Shown here: positions 1 to 8,399 of the stretch, one piece after another | Position numbering within the stretch: the first letter of the stretch is position 1 | Layout: every line of letters starts with the position of its first letter | NCBI GenBank assembly: GCA_049324315.1 | Contig: JBMOKU010000022.1 | Span: forward strand, 1 to 64,000 | Direction of reading: 5' to 3' | Length of the DNA stretch: 64,000 bases | From: JBMOKU01 sp049324315 | GTDB taxonomy: Bacteria; Bacillota; Clostridia; Peptostreptococcales; Thermotaleaceae | The notes under the pieces: generated by a model | What the model was told of the DNA's origin: nothing | The model's input: only the letters and a program-made list of their open reading frames with translations | Database searches by the model: none | Program-made: the position numbers and the translations under genes

Positions 1-838
1 ACCTCCAAATAATTTATAGTTATTTAGATATAAAGTCTTAGTAGACTCTTCGTACGCCAGTTATTTTTTCCTCTAAACACGATTTACAATAGTTTAACGC
101 TGCTACCTTATATTAACAAGGAACTACTTATTATTTTTCAACAAAAATCCTGTGGATTCCTTCATAAAAATCCTTGCTACTACAATATTTCGACCGCAAA
201 TATCGACATTCCGATCAATATAAATGCACTTTTTCATTGTTAAATATTCTATGCAGTTTGTGCTCCTCGGGGACAATAAATTGATCATCTCTGATACTCA
301 ACTGATTACCTGCATCCTAGCAGAAGAACCTCACCACCACTTTACAGTCATCGGTGATACCACTACAAAGTATTACAGCTATCACGATCGCTTAATGACA
401 AATAAAAAAAGAAGCCCTTGCCCTCAAATGGACTCAGAGCTTCATCATGTTCTTAATGACATCATTTTTTCTGATAAAAAACATCTGGTAATATTTATGA
501 CATGGCTGATAGCCTTAATTTAAACGAAGAATTCTTACTGAAACAGTTTGAATACCTATCGAAATAGCTTACTAAAAGATTGATGATCAAAGGACTATTG
601 TGTTAGCAGATCTACCAAATATTGTATTTACCAGAGCATTTTAACAGTCTTTTTCTACTTCTATAATTTGGAATATTATTTATAATGAAAATTTATTACC
701 TCATCGAAAGAAAAAAACGTCAGCGGGTAGTTTTGATTTTTGTTTGAGCTTAACTATAGGTCAGTGATCCGTGTTCCTTTATCAACATCATCAGAAACTT
801 TTTAGACTGTTTGTACATTTTAAGAGTAAAAGCAACTT
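1..838. other. left-edge stretch without a recognisable gene
   Basis: About 840 AT-rich bases with no gene I can recognise on either strand. Only one reading frame approaches 100 codons (224-523, listed separately). Short open segments in shifting frames (for example a 21-codon frame from about 498 and a short frame ending near 642) follow it and could be remnants of a decayed gene. No tRNA, clear terminator or promoter was found here. Confidence 0.5.
224..523 (+). pseudogene. possible gene remnant, 99 codons, unrecognised
   Basis: Open frame of 99 codons with no convincing ribosome-binding site in front of its ATG and no family I recognise. The product has a short hydrophobic C-terminus (LVIFMTWLIALI) and no motif. 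Short open segments follow in other frames, so this may be a piece of a gene broken by frameshifts rather than a working gene. It is equally possible that it is not coding at all. Confidence 0.15.
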
Positions 839-1603
839 CTACTCAAATAAATCAATCCCCAGTGCCTTATAAAAACCCCAGTCAATATCATGGGTCATAG
901 GAAGACTCTTATCCTTCCTGAATTTGATAATGCTTGCCTTCATTCCTTCACCATAGATTCCATCCACATAACCAGCATAATATCCTTCTCTCTTCAATAC
1001 CTTCTGTACCTCATATACATCTGATCCTCTATCTCCCGGTGTTAGCACACGAAAGCCATTGCCAAAGGGTCCAAAAACACCACCCCAAATGTTCACCGGT
1101 GTCCCCACCTTCACGATTTGAAACAATTCTTCAACATCTCGATTTCTCATACGAATGCATCCATGAGATGCCGCCATACCAATGGAACCCGGTCTGTTGG
1201 TGCCATGGATCCCATATCTCCCCCAAGGCACATTCAACCCCATCCAGCGTGTACCAAAGCCTTCTCCCCACTTGGACTTGCTAATAATTGTCCAACTTCC
1301 TATCGGCGAAGGAGTGTCGGATTTGCCGGAGGCAATGGTGTATCGCTTTACTACTTCGTTATTATCTAAGTTAATCAATTCCAACAGCTTCGAATTGATA
1401 TCAATATAGATTGCGAGGTTTTTGTAGTCAGGATTCTCTTTCATCTTTTGTTCTTCCCATAGAATATATTCGGCATAATAAGAGCCCTGGCTAGGGATGA
1501 AGAGACGGGCCTTATGCCCTGAGTAAGTGAAAAATTTTCCTACATATAGAAGTATCGACACAAGAATAATGCATAGAATGATCCACAATAACCACTTCTT
1601 CAA
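839..1603 (-). CDS. L,D-transpeptidase (YkuD) with C-terminal peptidoglycan-binding domain
   Basis: Membrane-anchored cell-wall cross-linking enzyme, 254 residues. Residues 4-20 form one hydrophobic helix, so the rest should face outward. A YkuD domain follows (about 62-173) with the catalytic signature H133 ... S146-H-G-C149-x-R151; Cys149 is the expected nucleophile. Residues about 187-250 look like a PG_binding_1 domain (LTPGDRGSDVYEVQKVL). The family makes 3-3 peptide cross-links in peptidoglycan or attaches proteins to it; which of these applies is not visible. It lies downstream of a deacetylase gene on the same strand, with a terminator between them, so it is probably transcribed separately. 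No clear terminator was seen after its stop. Confidence 0.93.
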   Translation of the reverse strand: MKKWLLWIILCIILVSILLYVGKFFTYSGHKARLFIPSQGSYYAEYILWEEQKMKENPDYKNLAIYIDINSKLLELINLDNNEVVKRYTIASGKSDTPSPIGSWTIISKSKWGEGFGTRWMGLNVPWGRYGIHGTNRPGSIGMAASHGCIRMRNRDVEELFQIVKVGTPVNIWGGVFGPFGNGFRVLTPGDRGSDVYEVQKVLKREGYYAGYVDGIYGEGMKASIIKFRKDKSLPMTHDIDWGFYKALGIDLFE

Positions 1604-1718
1604 AGATATCCCTCCCTCGCATATTTCATTATATGCGAAGAGGTTATCCCCCTATTACAGTAGACAAACTCTATCCATTCTTTATATTTTCTGAAAGTGG
1701 ATTAAATATATTTCAATA

Positions 1719-1768
1719 AAAAAGATATGCACCGTATATAGAATTTTTCTTCCATTGCATACCTTTTT
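1719..1768 (-). terminator. intrinsic terminator after the polysaccharide deacetylase gene
   Basis: On the minus strand a stem of about 13 bp (arms at 1719-1731 and 1756-1768, one G-T pair) starts two bases after the stop at 1771. It is rich in A on one side and ends in a T run on the other, as expected for a Rho-independent terminator. The loop is long, about 24 nt. Confidence 0.65.
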
Positions 1769-1770
1769 AT

Positions 1771-2940
1771 TTATTTTGAATGGATACCCTCCCAAAAATT
1801 CATGGGATTTTGCTCATAATCAATAGGTAATATAATATATTCATTCTCTTCAAGATATTTTAGTATTTCAGGCAGTGCTTCTACGGTGCACCACCGTTCG
1901 TGCAGGAGGATAACTGGCGTTTTCTGATTCTTAACCTGCTCTTTTACATTTTCGATGATTTTTTCCGGAGTTATACCCTTTGCCAAACTGTCACGGCTAT
2001 CTACATTCCAATCCCAAAGCTTATATCCTGCTTTCGTAACAGCCGTGCGAAATTTAGGCAGCATATAAGGCTTACTACCATAAGGAACACGAATCAGGTT
2101 TGTTCTAGTTCCTACGATACTCTCCAGTGTACTATTACACTCTTCCATTTCTGAAACCAATGTGCTGGGTGATTTATACATTTTTTTGATATCATGGGTC
2201 ACACCATGTAAGCCCACAGAATTTCCATCATCAATGACTCGCTTCACTGCCCTTTCATTTTCCTTCATTTTATTAGAAAGAAAAAAGAATGTAGCTTTGC
2301 TGTTGTACTGATTCAAGATATTTAAGATTTGCTCGGTATACATCGTTGGTCCGTCATCAAATGTTATGTAGACCAATTTCAGTTTTCCTTGCGCTTTCGC
2401 TTCTTCAAACTTCCTTCTTTCAATTTCTTTTTTGATTCTCTCTTTCTCCTTTGGAATCTCTTGCTTAATTGTTTGCATTAAGTCTTGGTCGCTCAGTACT
2501 GCTGAAATATTTTTTGCTCTAACTATAGGTCCTTCTGTAAGGTAGCTGACTTCATACCCAAAATAGTTGGCGATATATTTATACGGCCCCATTAATCTTC
2601 CATTATCCACAAACAGGCAATCTACGATAACATTCCCTTCACTGGTGTGTAAGGATTTCGAGGCAATATCCAATATCATCGTCTGATCGTTTTTCATCAA
2701 ATAGACTTCCCGTTTTTGATCATCCCAAAATAAGGATATGCCCATGACATCGGCAATCGTACGAATGGGCACATAGGTAATACCATCCAGTACAACAGGG
2801 TAGGCATTTTCAAATCGGATTAAGTCCTCGTTCACCACAATGTATATTAAATTATTGAGGCTATCATCTGCACCATAAACTTTTACTGGCAGTAATAAAA
2901 TAAATAGAATGACACCATATTGTAGCAGCTTATTTTTCAT
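1771..2940 (-). CDS. secreted polysaccharide deacetylase with copper amine oxidase-like N-terminal domain
   Basis: Exported carbohydrate esterase (CE4/NodB fold), 389 residues, probably de-N-acetylating peptidoglycan or another wall glycan. Residues 1-24 are a signal peptide with a VYGA-type cleavage site. Residues about 30-145 resemble the copper amine oxidase N-terminal 'stalk' domain common in clostridial wall proteins (VPIRTIADVMG). Residues 155-185 are charged and helical. The NodB domain follows: TFDD (D195, D196), the metal-binding pair H245/H249, RVPYG (284-288), WDWNVDS (309-315) and the catalytic-site H347. All key residues of the family are present, so it should be active. Its substrate is inference. 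Confidence 0.93.
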   Translation of the reverse strand: MKNKLLQYGVILFILLLPVKVYGADDSLNNLIYIVVNEDLIRFENAYPVVLDGITYVPIRTIADVMGISLFWDDQKREVYLMKNDQTMILDIASKSLHTSEGNVIVDCLFVDNGRLMGPYKYIANYFGYEVSYLTEGPIVRAKNISAVLSDQDLMQTIKQEIPKEKERIKKEIERRKFEEAKAQGKLKLVYITFDDGPTMYTEQILNILNQYNSKATFFFLSNKMKENERAVKRVIDDGNSVGLHGVTHDIKKMYKSPSTLVSEMEECNSTLESIVGTRTNLIRVPYGSKPYMLPKFRTAVTKAGYKLWDWNVDSRDSLAKGITPEKIIENVKEQVKNQKTPVILLHERWCTVEALPEILKYLEENEYIILPIDYEQNPMNFWEGIHSK

Positions 2941-3156
2941 GAAAACTTCCTTTCTGATTTCATTGGCTTCTTCCTATAGAATATATTCACTCATCTTTTT
3001 GCTATACCTTAAAATAACGAAATCATTATTATTTTCTGTTTTTATCATGCTTTTACACATTGAAAAATCTACTATTTTTAAAGTATGTGCTTCATGGAGA
3101 CAAGTAATCGCTGTTTTGGTTAAAAAGCAGCTCCGTTTATTTTATAAAAGCATAAA

Positions 3157-3204
3157 AAAAATCTGCTTACCATAGGCATAGCTCTATGATAAAGCAGATT
3201 TTTA
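3157..3204 (-). terminator. intrinsic terminator after ltaE
   Basis: Stem of about 11 bp (AAAATCTGCTT paired with AAGCAGATTTT) with an extended inner pairing, flanked by A and T runs on both sides. It lies 19 bases after the ltaE stop and could also work on the plus strand. Confidence 0.8.
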
Positions 3205-3223
3205 AAAGCCGTTTTTGTATTGA

Positions 3224-4252
3224 TTATGCAAGCAGCATTTTCATTGTACTAACTACATAATCCACATCTTCTTCAGTTACCCAATAATTTGTTACAAAAC
3301 GCATCACGCCGTCCTCAGCAGGATTGATCTTAATTTTTCTCTTTAAGAATTCATCCACCAGGTTATTAGAATCATAACCTGTTTCTTTCATGTCAAAAAA
3401 GACCATATTGATATGAATATCATCAAGAAAGACTTTCACTCCCGGGATTTTCGATAATTCCTCTCCCAGGCGTTTTGCATGGGCATGGTCGTCCTCTAGT
3501 CTTCCGACCATTTCTTTCAGCGCTATCAGACCTGCTGCGGCTAGAAAACCGGCCTGCCGCAGTCCACCTCCCATGAGTTTTCTTCCCTTCCTTGCCTGAT
3601 CGATAAATTCTTTACTGCCTGCCAGGATAGACCCTACCGGCCCGCATAATCCTTTCGACAGACAGAACATAACAGAATCACAATATTTTGTAATTTCTTT
3701 TACATCGACATCCAATGCCGTTGACGCATTAAAAATTCTTGCACCGTCTATATGTAACGGAACCCTATGGTTCTGAGCAATCTCGTAAATTCTTTCCATA
3801 TTTTCCAAGGGAATCACCCGCCCGTTTGAATGGGCATTCTCCAGGCAAATCAATCCTGTTTCCGGATAGTGGATATCTACTCCTCTGATTTTGCTTTCTA
3901 CTTCTTCTGGGTTCAGCATCCCCTGGCAGCTGGTTAATGTTCTTAGTTGAACACCGGCAATAACCGATGCTGCACCAACCTCGTGCATTACGATATGACA
4001 GTCGTCTCCTAAAATCACTTCGTCACCACGCTTGCAATGGGTCAACAATGCCAGTTGATTTCCAAAAGTACCGCTTGGAACAAATAAAGCATCTTCTTTT
4101 CCAACCAACTCAGCTGCAAAGGCCTCCAGCTCTTTTACTGTCGGGTCATCACCATACACATCATCTCCAACAACTGCTTGATACATGGCATCTCGCATTT
4201 TTTGCGTTGGCATGGTTACCGTATCGCTTCTTAAGTCTATCCATTTCTCCAT
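3224..4252 (-). CDS. ltaE: low-specificity L-threonine aldolase
   Basis: Pyridoxal-phosphate enzyme that splits L-threonine or L-allo-threonine to glycine and acetaldehyde; 342 residues, the usual length. It begins with the family hallmark WIDLRSDTVTMP (4-15). The PLP-binding lysine is K200 in FCLSKGLCGPVGS, H86 stacks on the cofactor in related structures, and HIDGAR (167-172) carries the cofactor aspartate. A good ribosome-binding site (GGAGG) precedes the ATG. It is flanked by terminators on both sides (3157-3204, 4349-4380), so it is probably a single-gene unit. A TATAAT box is visible near 4282-4287 on the minus strand, but its -35 match is weak. Confidence 0.95.
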   Translation of the reverse strand: MEKWIDLRSDTVTMPTQKMRDAMYQAVVGDDVYGDDPTVKELEAFAAELVGKEDALFVPSGTFGNQLALLTHCKRGDEVILGDDCHIVMHEVGAASVIAGVQLRTLTSCQGMLNPEEVESKIRGVDIHYPETGLICLENAHSNGRVIPLENMERIYEIAQNHRVPLHIDGARIFNASTALDVDVKEITKYCDSVMFCLSKGLCGPVGSILAGSKEFIDQARKGRKLMGGGLRQAGFLAAAGLIALKEMVGRLEDDHAHAKRLGEELSKIPGVKVFLDDIHINMVFFDMKETGYDSNNLVDEFLKRKIKINPAEDGVMRFVTNYWVTEEDVDYVVSTMKMLLA

Positions 4253-4620
4253 TTTATGACCTCCTTTTTTCTTCTACCCTTATTATAATTCAAAAAAATT
4301 CCTTAGGAAACCGAAATAGATAATCATTGTCTTAAATATTGAAAAAAAAACGGGTACTGACAATCTTGCCAGCACCCGTTTTTTATATTAAAGGAGGAGG
4401 AGGGAAATGTTCTAAATAAGTGTCTATTCTCTTTATACCATTTTATTCCTTTTTTGTCAAATGTTTTAACAGAATAAACTCATATTATGTAAATACTTCT
4501 ACTATTTTGTCAGATTTCCTCTAGTTCATTTGACCCAAATCCATGGAAAAGTTACGTATATATAATAAATAGAGGGACATCATCATATATATAAATATAT
4601 ATAGAAAATGGAGGTCTCAG
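4253..4620. other. 368-bp divergent intergenic region with orphan hairpin
   Basis: Lies between ltaE (minus) and the small plus-strand gene at 4621. It holds a bidirectional terminator-like hairpin at 4349-4380 and, just after it on the plus strand, a very strong ribosome-binding-site-like run (AAAGGAGGAGGAGGG, about 4390-4405) followed by an ATG that opens only two codons before a stop. No other gene was found here. Confidence 0.6.
4349..4380. terminator. orphan intrinsic-terminator hairpin
   Basis: Arms 4349-4359 and 4370-4380 pair (AACGGGTaCTG with CAGcACCCGTT), flanked by an A run on the left and a T run on the right, so it could stop transcription in either direction. No gene ends at it on either strand. 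It may close a small RNA, serve as an attenuator ahead of ltaE, or be a remnant. Confidence 0.7.
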
Positions 4621-4971
4621 ATGGATAGACAAATATATGAAACCCATGAAGGAACAATTCTGCACCTAATCAACAACTTAGGTGAGGATAATACCGATGA
4701 GCATTTGAAACAAGAGCTTCTATACGCTGCAAAAACAGTTGAAACCATTAAAGAACAAATCTCTGTGATGAAAAACTCCCTCATTAATCAGACAAATCAT
4801 GATGCGATCCTTCGACTGAAATATAATATTGAGGATTCAACCATTTTATTAAATAATCTGATGCATAAGCTGCAAACAGCCGATGAGAAGTATCTTTGCT
4901 TCAGAGAATATATACGCAGGAAAAATCGAGATAGCTTCTTGAATTCAAAGCAGCCTTCTATTCGCCAATAA
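4621..4971 (+). CDS. small helical protein of unknown function
   Basis: A 116-residue protein with no family I recognise. The sequence is polar, rich in Leu, Glu, Lys and Asn with heptad-like spacing through about residues 25-95, suggesting a mostly alpha-helical or coiled-coil fold. It has no signal peptide, membrane segment or cysteine motif. A strong ribosome-binding site (GGAGG, 7 nt before the ATG) supports expression. It is one of the few plus-strand genes and converges with amrS, overlapping it by 14 bp at the 3' ends (4958-4971). No confident promoter was found; the upstream stretch is very AT-rich, with TATATA repeats. Confidence 0.7.
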   Translation: MDRQIYETHEGTILHLINNLGEDNTDEHLKQELLYAAKTVETIKEQISVMKNSLINQTNHDAILRLKYNIEDSTILLNNLMHKLQTADEKYLCFREYIRRKNRDSFLNSKQPSIRQ

Positions 4972-5941
4972 TAGGTATCTTTTCACCGCAGTTTGTGCAT
5001 ACACCTTTGTCGAAGTTCCTGATTACTGTCGATACATTTCTCTCAACCAGTACTGCATGACACGTAGGACAATAGGTATTTTTGTCGATGTCCAATAAAT
5101 TTCCTAAATATACATATTGGAGATGCTTTTGTGCTTTCACTCTTGCTTCATGGAGTTTTTCTATTGCCGTAGGTGGATGCTCCATTTTATAGGACGGAAA
5201 ATATCTGCTTAAATGTAGTGGTATATCTTTATCCTGAGTTCCAATCCATTTTGCGATTTCTTCGATTTCTTCCACGGAATGATCAATCACCAGGGTAGTA
5301 ATTTCAACATGACAAGCTTTTATAGATTCGATGATAGTATCTTTTACAATTTCCAGTTGGCCGCCGCAGATTTCATGATAAAAATTCTTATTAAAGCCCT
5401 TCAAATCAATATTCATCCCGTCAATATAGGGAAGCAGCTGTCTTAAGGGCTCTTTTTCGATGTATCCGTTGGTTACCAAAACGTTTTTAAGCCCTGCCTC
5501 ACGGGCTAGCTTTGCCGTATCATAGACAAATTCATACCAAATTGAAGGCTCATTGTAGGTATATGCAATGCCTATATTATCCTTTTCATTTTTCCCGATA
5601 TCCACAAGATTTTGGGCTGTCGTGGATATGCCTTTCACACTTTTTTGTGATATCTCCCAGTTTTGGCAAAAACTGCATTGTAAATTACATCCAAAGCTGC
5701 CCACTGAAAAAATCCTTTTTCCGGGGAAAAAGTGATACAAAGGCTTTTTTTCAATGGGGTCAACATAATAAGATGTTACTTTTCCGTAATTAAGCGTAAA
5801 CAATTTTCCTTTCTCGTTTTTTCTTGCTTTGCATCTTCCTACTTCCCCATCTGCGATCCTGCAGTGGTGGGGGCACAGTCTGCATAATACTACATCATTC
5901 TCCAATTTTTCATAACAGCAAGCTTCTCTTGATCCTTCCAT
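4958..5941 (-). CDS. amrS: AmmeMemoRadiSam system radical SAM enzyme
   Basis: Radical S-adenosylmethionine enzyme, 327 residues from the chosen start. The ATG at 5941 is preferred over an upstream ATG in the same frame (6076) because a GGGGG ribosome-binding site sits just before it and the family similarity starts there. It has an N-terminal Cys cluster (C20, C23, C27, C37), the 4Fe-4S motif C85-x3-C89-x2-C92 (CNLQCSFC), SAM-site features such as YTYNEP, and a C-terminal CxxC...CxxC zinc-ribbon-like end. The family is known by co-occurrence with AMMECR1 and Memo domains; its reaction is not established as far as I know. The AMMECR1 partner lies just upstream. Confidence 0.93.
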   Translation of the reverse strand: MEGSREACCYEKLENDVVLCRLCPHHCRIADGEVGRCKARKNEKGKLFTLNYGKVTSYYVDPIEKKPLYHFFPGKRIFSVGSFGCNLQCSFCQNWEISQKSVKGISTTAQNLVDIGKNEKDNIGIAYTYNEPSIWYEFVYDTAKLAREAGLKNVLVTNGYIEKEPLRQLLPYIDGMNIDLKGFNKNFYHEICGGQLEIVKDTIIESIKACHVEITTLVIDHSVEEIEEIAKWIGTQDKDIPLHLSRYFPSYKMEHPPTAIEKLHEARVKAQKHLQYVYLGNLLDIDKNTYCPTCHAVLVERNVSTVIRNFDKGVCTNCGEKIPIIGE

Positions 5942-5990
5942 ATGAACCCCCTTATTTACATTTTTCGTCTTTTTGTTAATTTTATGTAAA

Positions 5991-6198
5991 TGTGGATAAA
6001 GTTCTGTTAATAAAATACGTCTGTTTATAAGTGTATTTTCCTTCATTCTATATTCTTTTATGAGATTTGTCCACATAAAAAGTTTTCCCCGTGGAGGTAA
6101 CCTGTGTATGAGTTTGTGGATAACTCATCGTCCGTTCGACCATTGGTATATCTGGCTTCTACGGCTTACTCTTGTAGATTATTCACACATTATCCACA
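5991..6198. promoter_or_regulatory. cluster of DnaA-box sequences between amrS and amrA
   Basis: Three exact copies of the DnaA box TTATCCACA or its complement: 5991-5999 (TGTGGATAA), 6115-6123 (TGTGGATAA) and 6190-6198 (TTATCCACA), plus a one-mismatch copy at 6067-6075 (TTGTCCACA). The stretch between is AT-rich and lies in the 268-bp gap between amrA and amrS. A random 208-bp stretch would hold about 0.002 exact sites. This could be a DnaA-titration or DnaA-regulated site. It is not accompanied by dnaA or dnaN, so it is unlikely to be the main origin. Confidence 0.55.
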
Positions 6199-6209
6199 GG
6201 CCTAACAAT

Positions 6210-7619
6210 CTATTTGTGCCTTATGACTTCAAAACGCTGCAGCTTAAAAGCCTCTCCCTCTTTTATGCCTGCTTTTTGTTTTGCAATCATCACCTGTTCT
6301 TCCACGGAATTGACATTTTCCAGATTTGGGAGCAGCAGTCCCGATCTCCTGCCGCTGGTGACAATAACACCATACCTTTTTTCATCGAGTTCATCGATGG
6401 ATTGAATGGGCTCAGGCTCCTTTAAAACATCCACGGAATAGGTCAGCTCCTCCAGCTCATCCTCTTCCACAGGGAAAAAACGTGGATCTTGTGTACCAGC
6501 CTGTATAGCGTTGCGTATGATTTCTTTCATAACACAGGATTCTGTGGGATGAATCGTCCCTATACATCCCCTTAGCTGCCCATGTTTCTTTATGGAAACA
6601 AATACACCGGCTTTTTGCTCTTTTAGCTCCTTGATAATTCCATTTCCTTCCATAACAACTTCACCGGATTCTACATAACTCTCCAGTGCTCTTCGCGCCA
6701 ATGCAACATATTGGTCTTCATTCCCTCTTATTTGTCGAATACGATGGGCTCGATTCTGGTATAATTTTTCGACACTGCTCTTTCTAAAATTTTTATTTTC
6801 CATGTCAATTTTTACAACACCATAACCGACACCAAATGGACCTTCATAGGATAAAACATGAGATTTTATGTCATAACCGTCACAAGCACCCAGCATGACA
6901 TCAATCGAACGAAGTCCACATTCCCCTGCTTCCTCTGCAAAGGTATGATCAAGGGCCAGTATCCCCTCAATATCTCCATGTTCTAATAATTGAAGCAGCA
7001 GCCCATCAAATTCTTTCCCCTTAGAACTATACCCGGCTGGTGCTCCCGCTGTCAGTCGGTGAGACAAGTCTCCACTTGCTATAATTACTGCATTTTCCGA
7101 ATGATTTTCTATAGCATCCTGAATGATCTTTCCAAATTGATACAGATCTTCCCGGGCAAGCAGACCATAGGTGATATGAATAAGTTTATATTCACGATAT
7201 TCTTTTTCAATAAAATATAAAGGTACCATGGCCCCATGATCAAGCTTCGAAGAAATTTTATATTGTTTGGCCATGTCCTCATCAACAAGAGCGCACATGA
7301 TTCCTTTTTCACCGGCTCTGCGGGAGATGTCATTTACAAGCTCTATATCGCTGTCTTTTATAAATTTTATCTCTTTACAATCAAATCTTCCTAGATCACC
7401 TTTTAATACGGATTTGTATAGTATAGCAATCGCATCGCTGAATAAAGGACCATGTGGTGTGACGATGATAATCAGCTGAGGACTCTTTTCTTTAATCTCT
7501 TTGGCGATCTTTTGCATGCTTTCTTCCGTCTTCTGAACCTTTCTTTCCTCACCTTTCCCGATTTCCGGCAGTATAATCGGTGGATGGGGCATCAGATAAG
7601 CGCCCAGTATTCTTCCCAT
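6210..7619 (-). CDS. amrA: AmmeMemoRadiSam system protein: LigB/Memo-like domain fused to AMMECR1
   Basis: Fusion protein of 469 residues. The ATG at 7619 follows a GAGGAGG ribosome-binding site; an in-frame ATG at 7679 lacks one and overlaps cwlD. The N-terminal half (about 1-270) is a class III extradiol dioxygenase/Memo-like domain with MPHPP (H12), TPHG (H56), DHG (128) and SGDLSH (182-187). The C-terminal half (about 285-469) is an AMMECR1 domain with its signature LRGCIGTI (349-356). The neighbouring amrS supplies the radical SAM component, so both parts of the system are here. The biochemical task is unknown. It sits directly after cwlD, 22 bp apart, and may be cotranscribed with it. 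Confidence 0.93.
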   Translation of the reverse strand: MGRILGAYLMPHPPIILPEIGKGEERKVQKTEESMQKIAKEIKEKSPQLIIIVTPHGPLFSDAIAILYKSVLKGDLGRFDCKEIKFIKDSDIELVNDISRRAGEKGIMCALVDEDMAKQYKISSKLDHGAMVPLYFIEKEYREYKLIHITYGLLAREDLYQFGKIIQDAIENHSENAVIIASGDLSHRLTAGAPAGYSSKGKEFDGLLLQLLEHGDIEGILALDHTFAEEAGECGLRSIDVMLGACDGYDIKSHVLSYEGPFGVGYGVVKIDMENKNFRKSSVEKLYQNRAHRIRQIRGNEDQYVALARRALESYVESGEVVMEGNGIIKELKEQKAGVFVSIKKHGQLRGCIGTIHPTESCVMKEIIRNAIQAGTQDPRFFPVEEDELEELTYSVDVLKEPEPIQSIDELDEKRYGVIVTSGRRSGLLLPNLENVNSVEEQVMIAKQKAGIKEGEAFKLQRFEVIRHK

Positions 7620-7641
7620 GTAAATACCTCCTCGTCTGTAA

Positions 7642-8352
7642 TTATTCATTTTCCCCTTGAAAATATCGAATAATCCCAATATATATACTCCAAGCCACTT
7701 TTTCCTGATAAGTAGAGTCTTGAAGCATCTTTTCCTCGTTGGCGTTTGATAAGAAGCCGCATTCTACCAAAACAGTAGGAATCGTAGTATTTTTCATTAA
7801 ATATACATCGCTCTTCACCTTTGACTCTCTTGTGTTTCCATTATTCAATACGCGAATCAGTTCTTCCTGTATATGTTCAGCTAATTTTTTGCTTTTTTCA
7901 CAATTTCTTGGATAAAAAGTCTGAGCACCATAGTATTGTGCTTGAGGAAAGCTATTTAGATGAATACTGACAAATATATCGGCATGGCTTTCTTCTATGA
8001 GTGTCTTTCTATTTCTTAAATCCTCATTTTTCTTGTTTCGAATGGTTCCCTGGTCCGAATAAAGCCCCATATCTTCGTCCCTTGAGAGAATGACCATGGC
8101 TCCGCTCTCCTCCAGAAGACGTCTGAGCTTTAGCGCGATCTCTAAGTTAATATGGCTTTCTAAGACACCGTTTCTTCCTACCGCACCACCATCAATGCCG
8201 CCATGACCTGCATCAATAACAATAACTTTATTCATCGTTGGCAGTAGAAACGTACCTACAGTTTTATGATACCAAATATTTAACAAAACAATCCCTATGA
8301 GCACAATAATAATAACCATGGTTCGCTCTCTCTTTTTTTTATGTCTCCTCAT
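7642..8352 (-). CDS. cwlD: N-acetylmuramoyl-L-alanine amidase, spore cortex (CwlD)
   Basis: Zinc amidase (Amidase_3), 236 residues, that cleaves the stem peptide from muramic acid. In Bacillus CwlD does so in the spore cortex to allow formation of muramic-delta-lactam, the mark read by germination lytic enzymes. Residues 11-28 form an N-terminal membrane anchor or signal. Metal and active-site residues are visible: H50 (DAGHGG), E65, H131 (SIHLNS) and E197 (VECGF). A good ribosome-binding site (AAGGGG) lies 9 nt before the ATG. The neighbourhood (rpsI/rplM and a peptidase MA gene upstream) is a common clostridial setting for cwlD. Together with sigH it supports a spore-forming host. Confidence 0.92.
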   Translation of the reverse strand: MRRHKKKRERTMVIIIVLIGIVLLNIWYHKTVGTFLLPTMNKVIVIDAGHGGIDGGAVGRNGVLESHINLEIALKLRRLLEESGAMVILSRDEDMGLYSDQGTIRNKKNEDLRNRKTLIEESHADIFVSIHLNSFPQAQYYGAQTFYPRNCEKSKKLAEHIQEELIRVLNNGNTRESKVKSDVYLMKNTTIPTVLVECGFLSNANEEKMLQDSTYQEKVAWSIYIGIIRYFQGENE

Positions 8353-8399
8353 GTATCAAGTCCCCTTCTCATTTTTTAATTCAAAATAGGTTTTTCTAT

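Noticed and set aside
5942..6076. Upstream extension of amrS to an ATG at 6076
   Set aside because: The extension has no ribosome-binding site, does not resemble the family and runs over DnaA-box sequences, while GGGGG sits just before the ATG at 5941.
5991..6198. DnaA-box cluster as the chromosomal origin
   Set aside because: No dnaA, dnaN, recF or gyr genes are nearby and there is no clear AT-rich unwinding array, so a secondary DnaA site is more likely.
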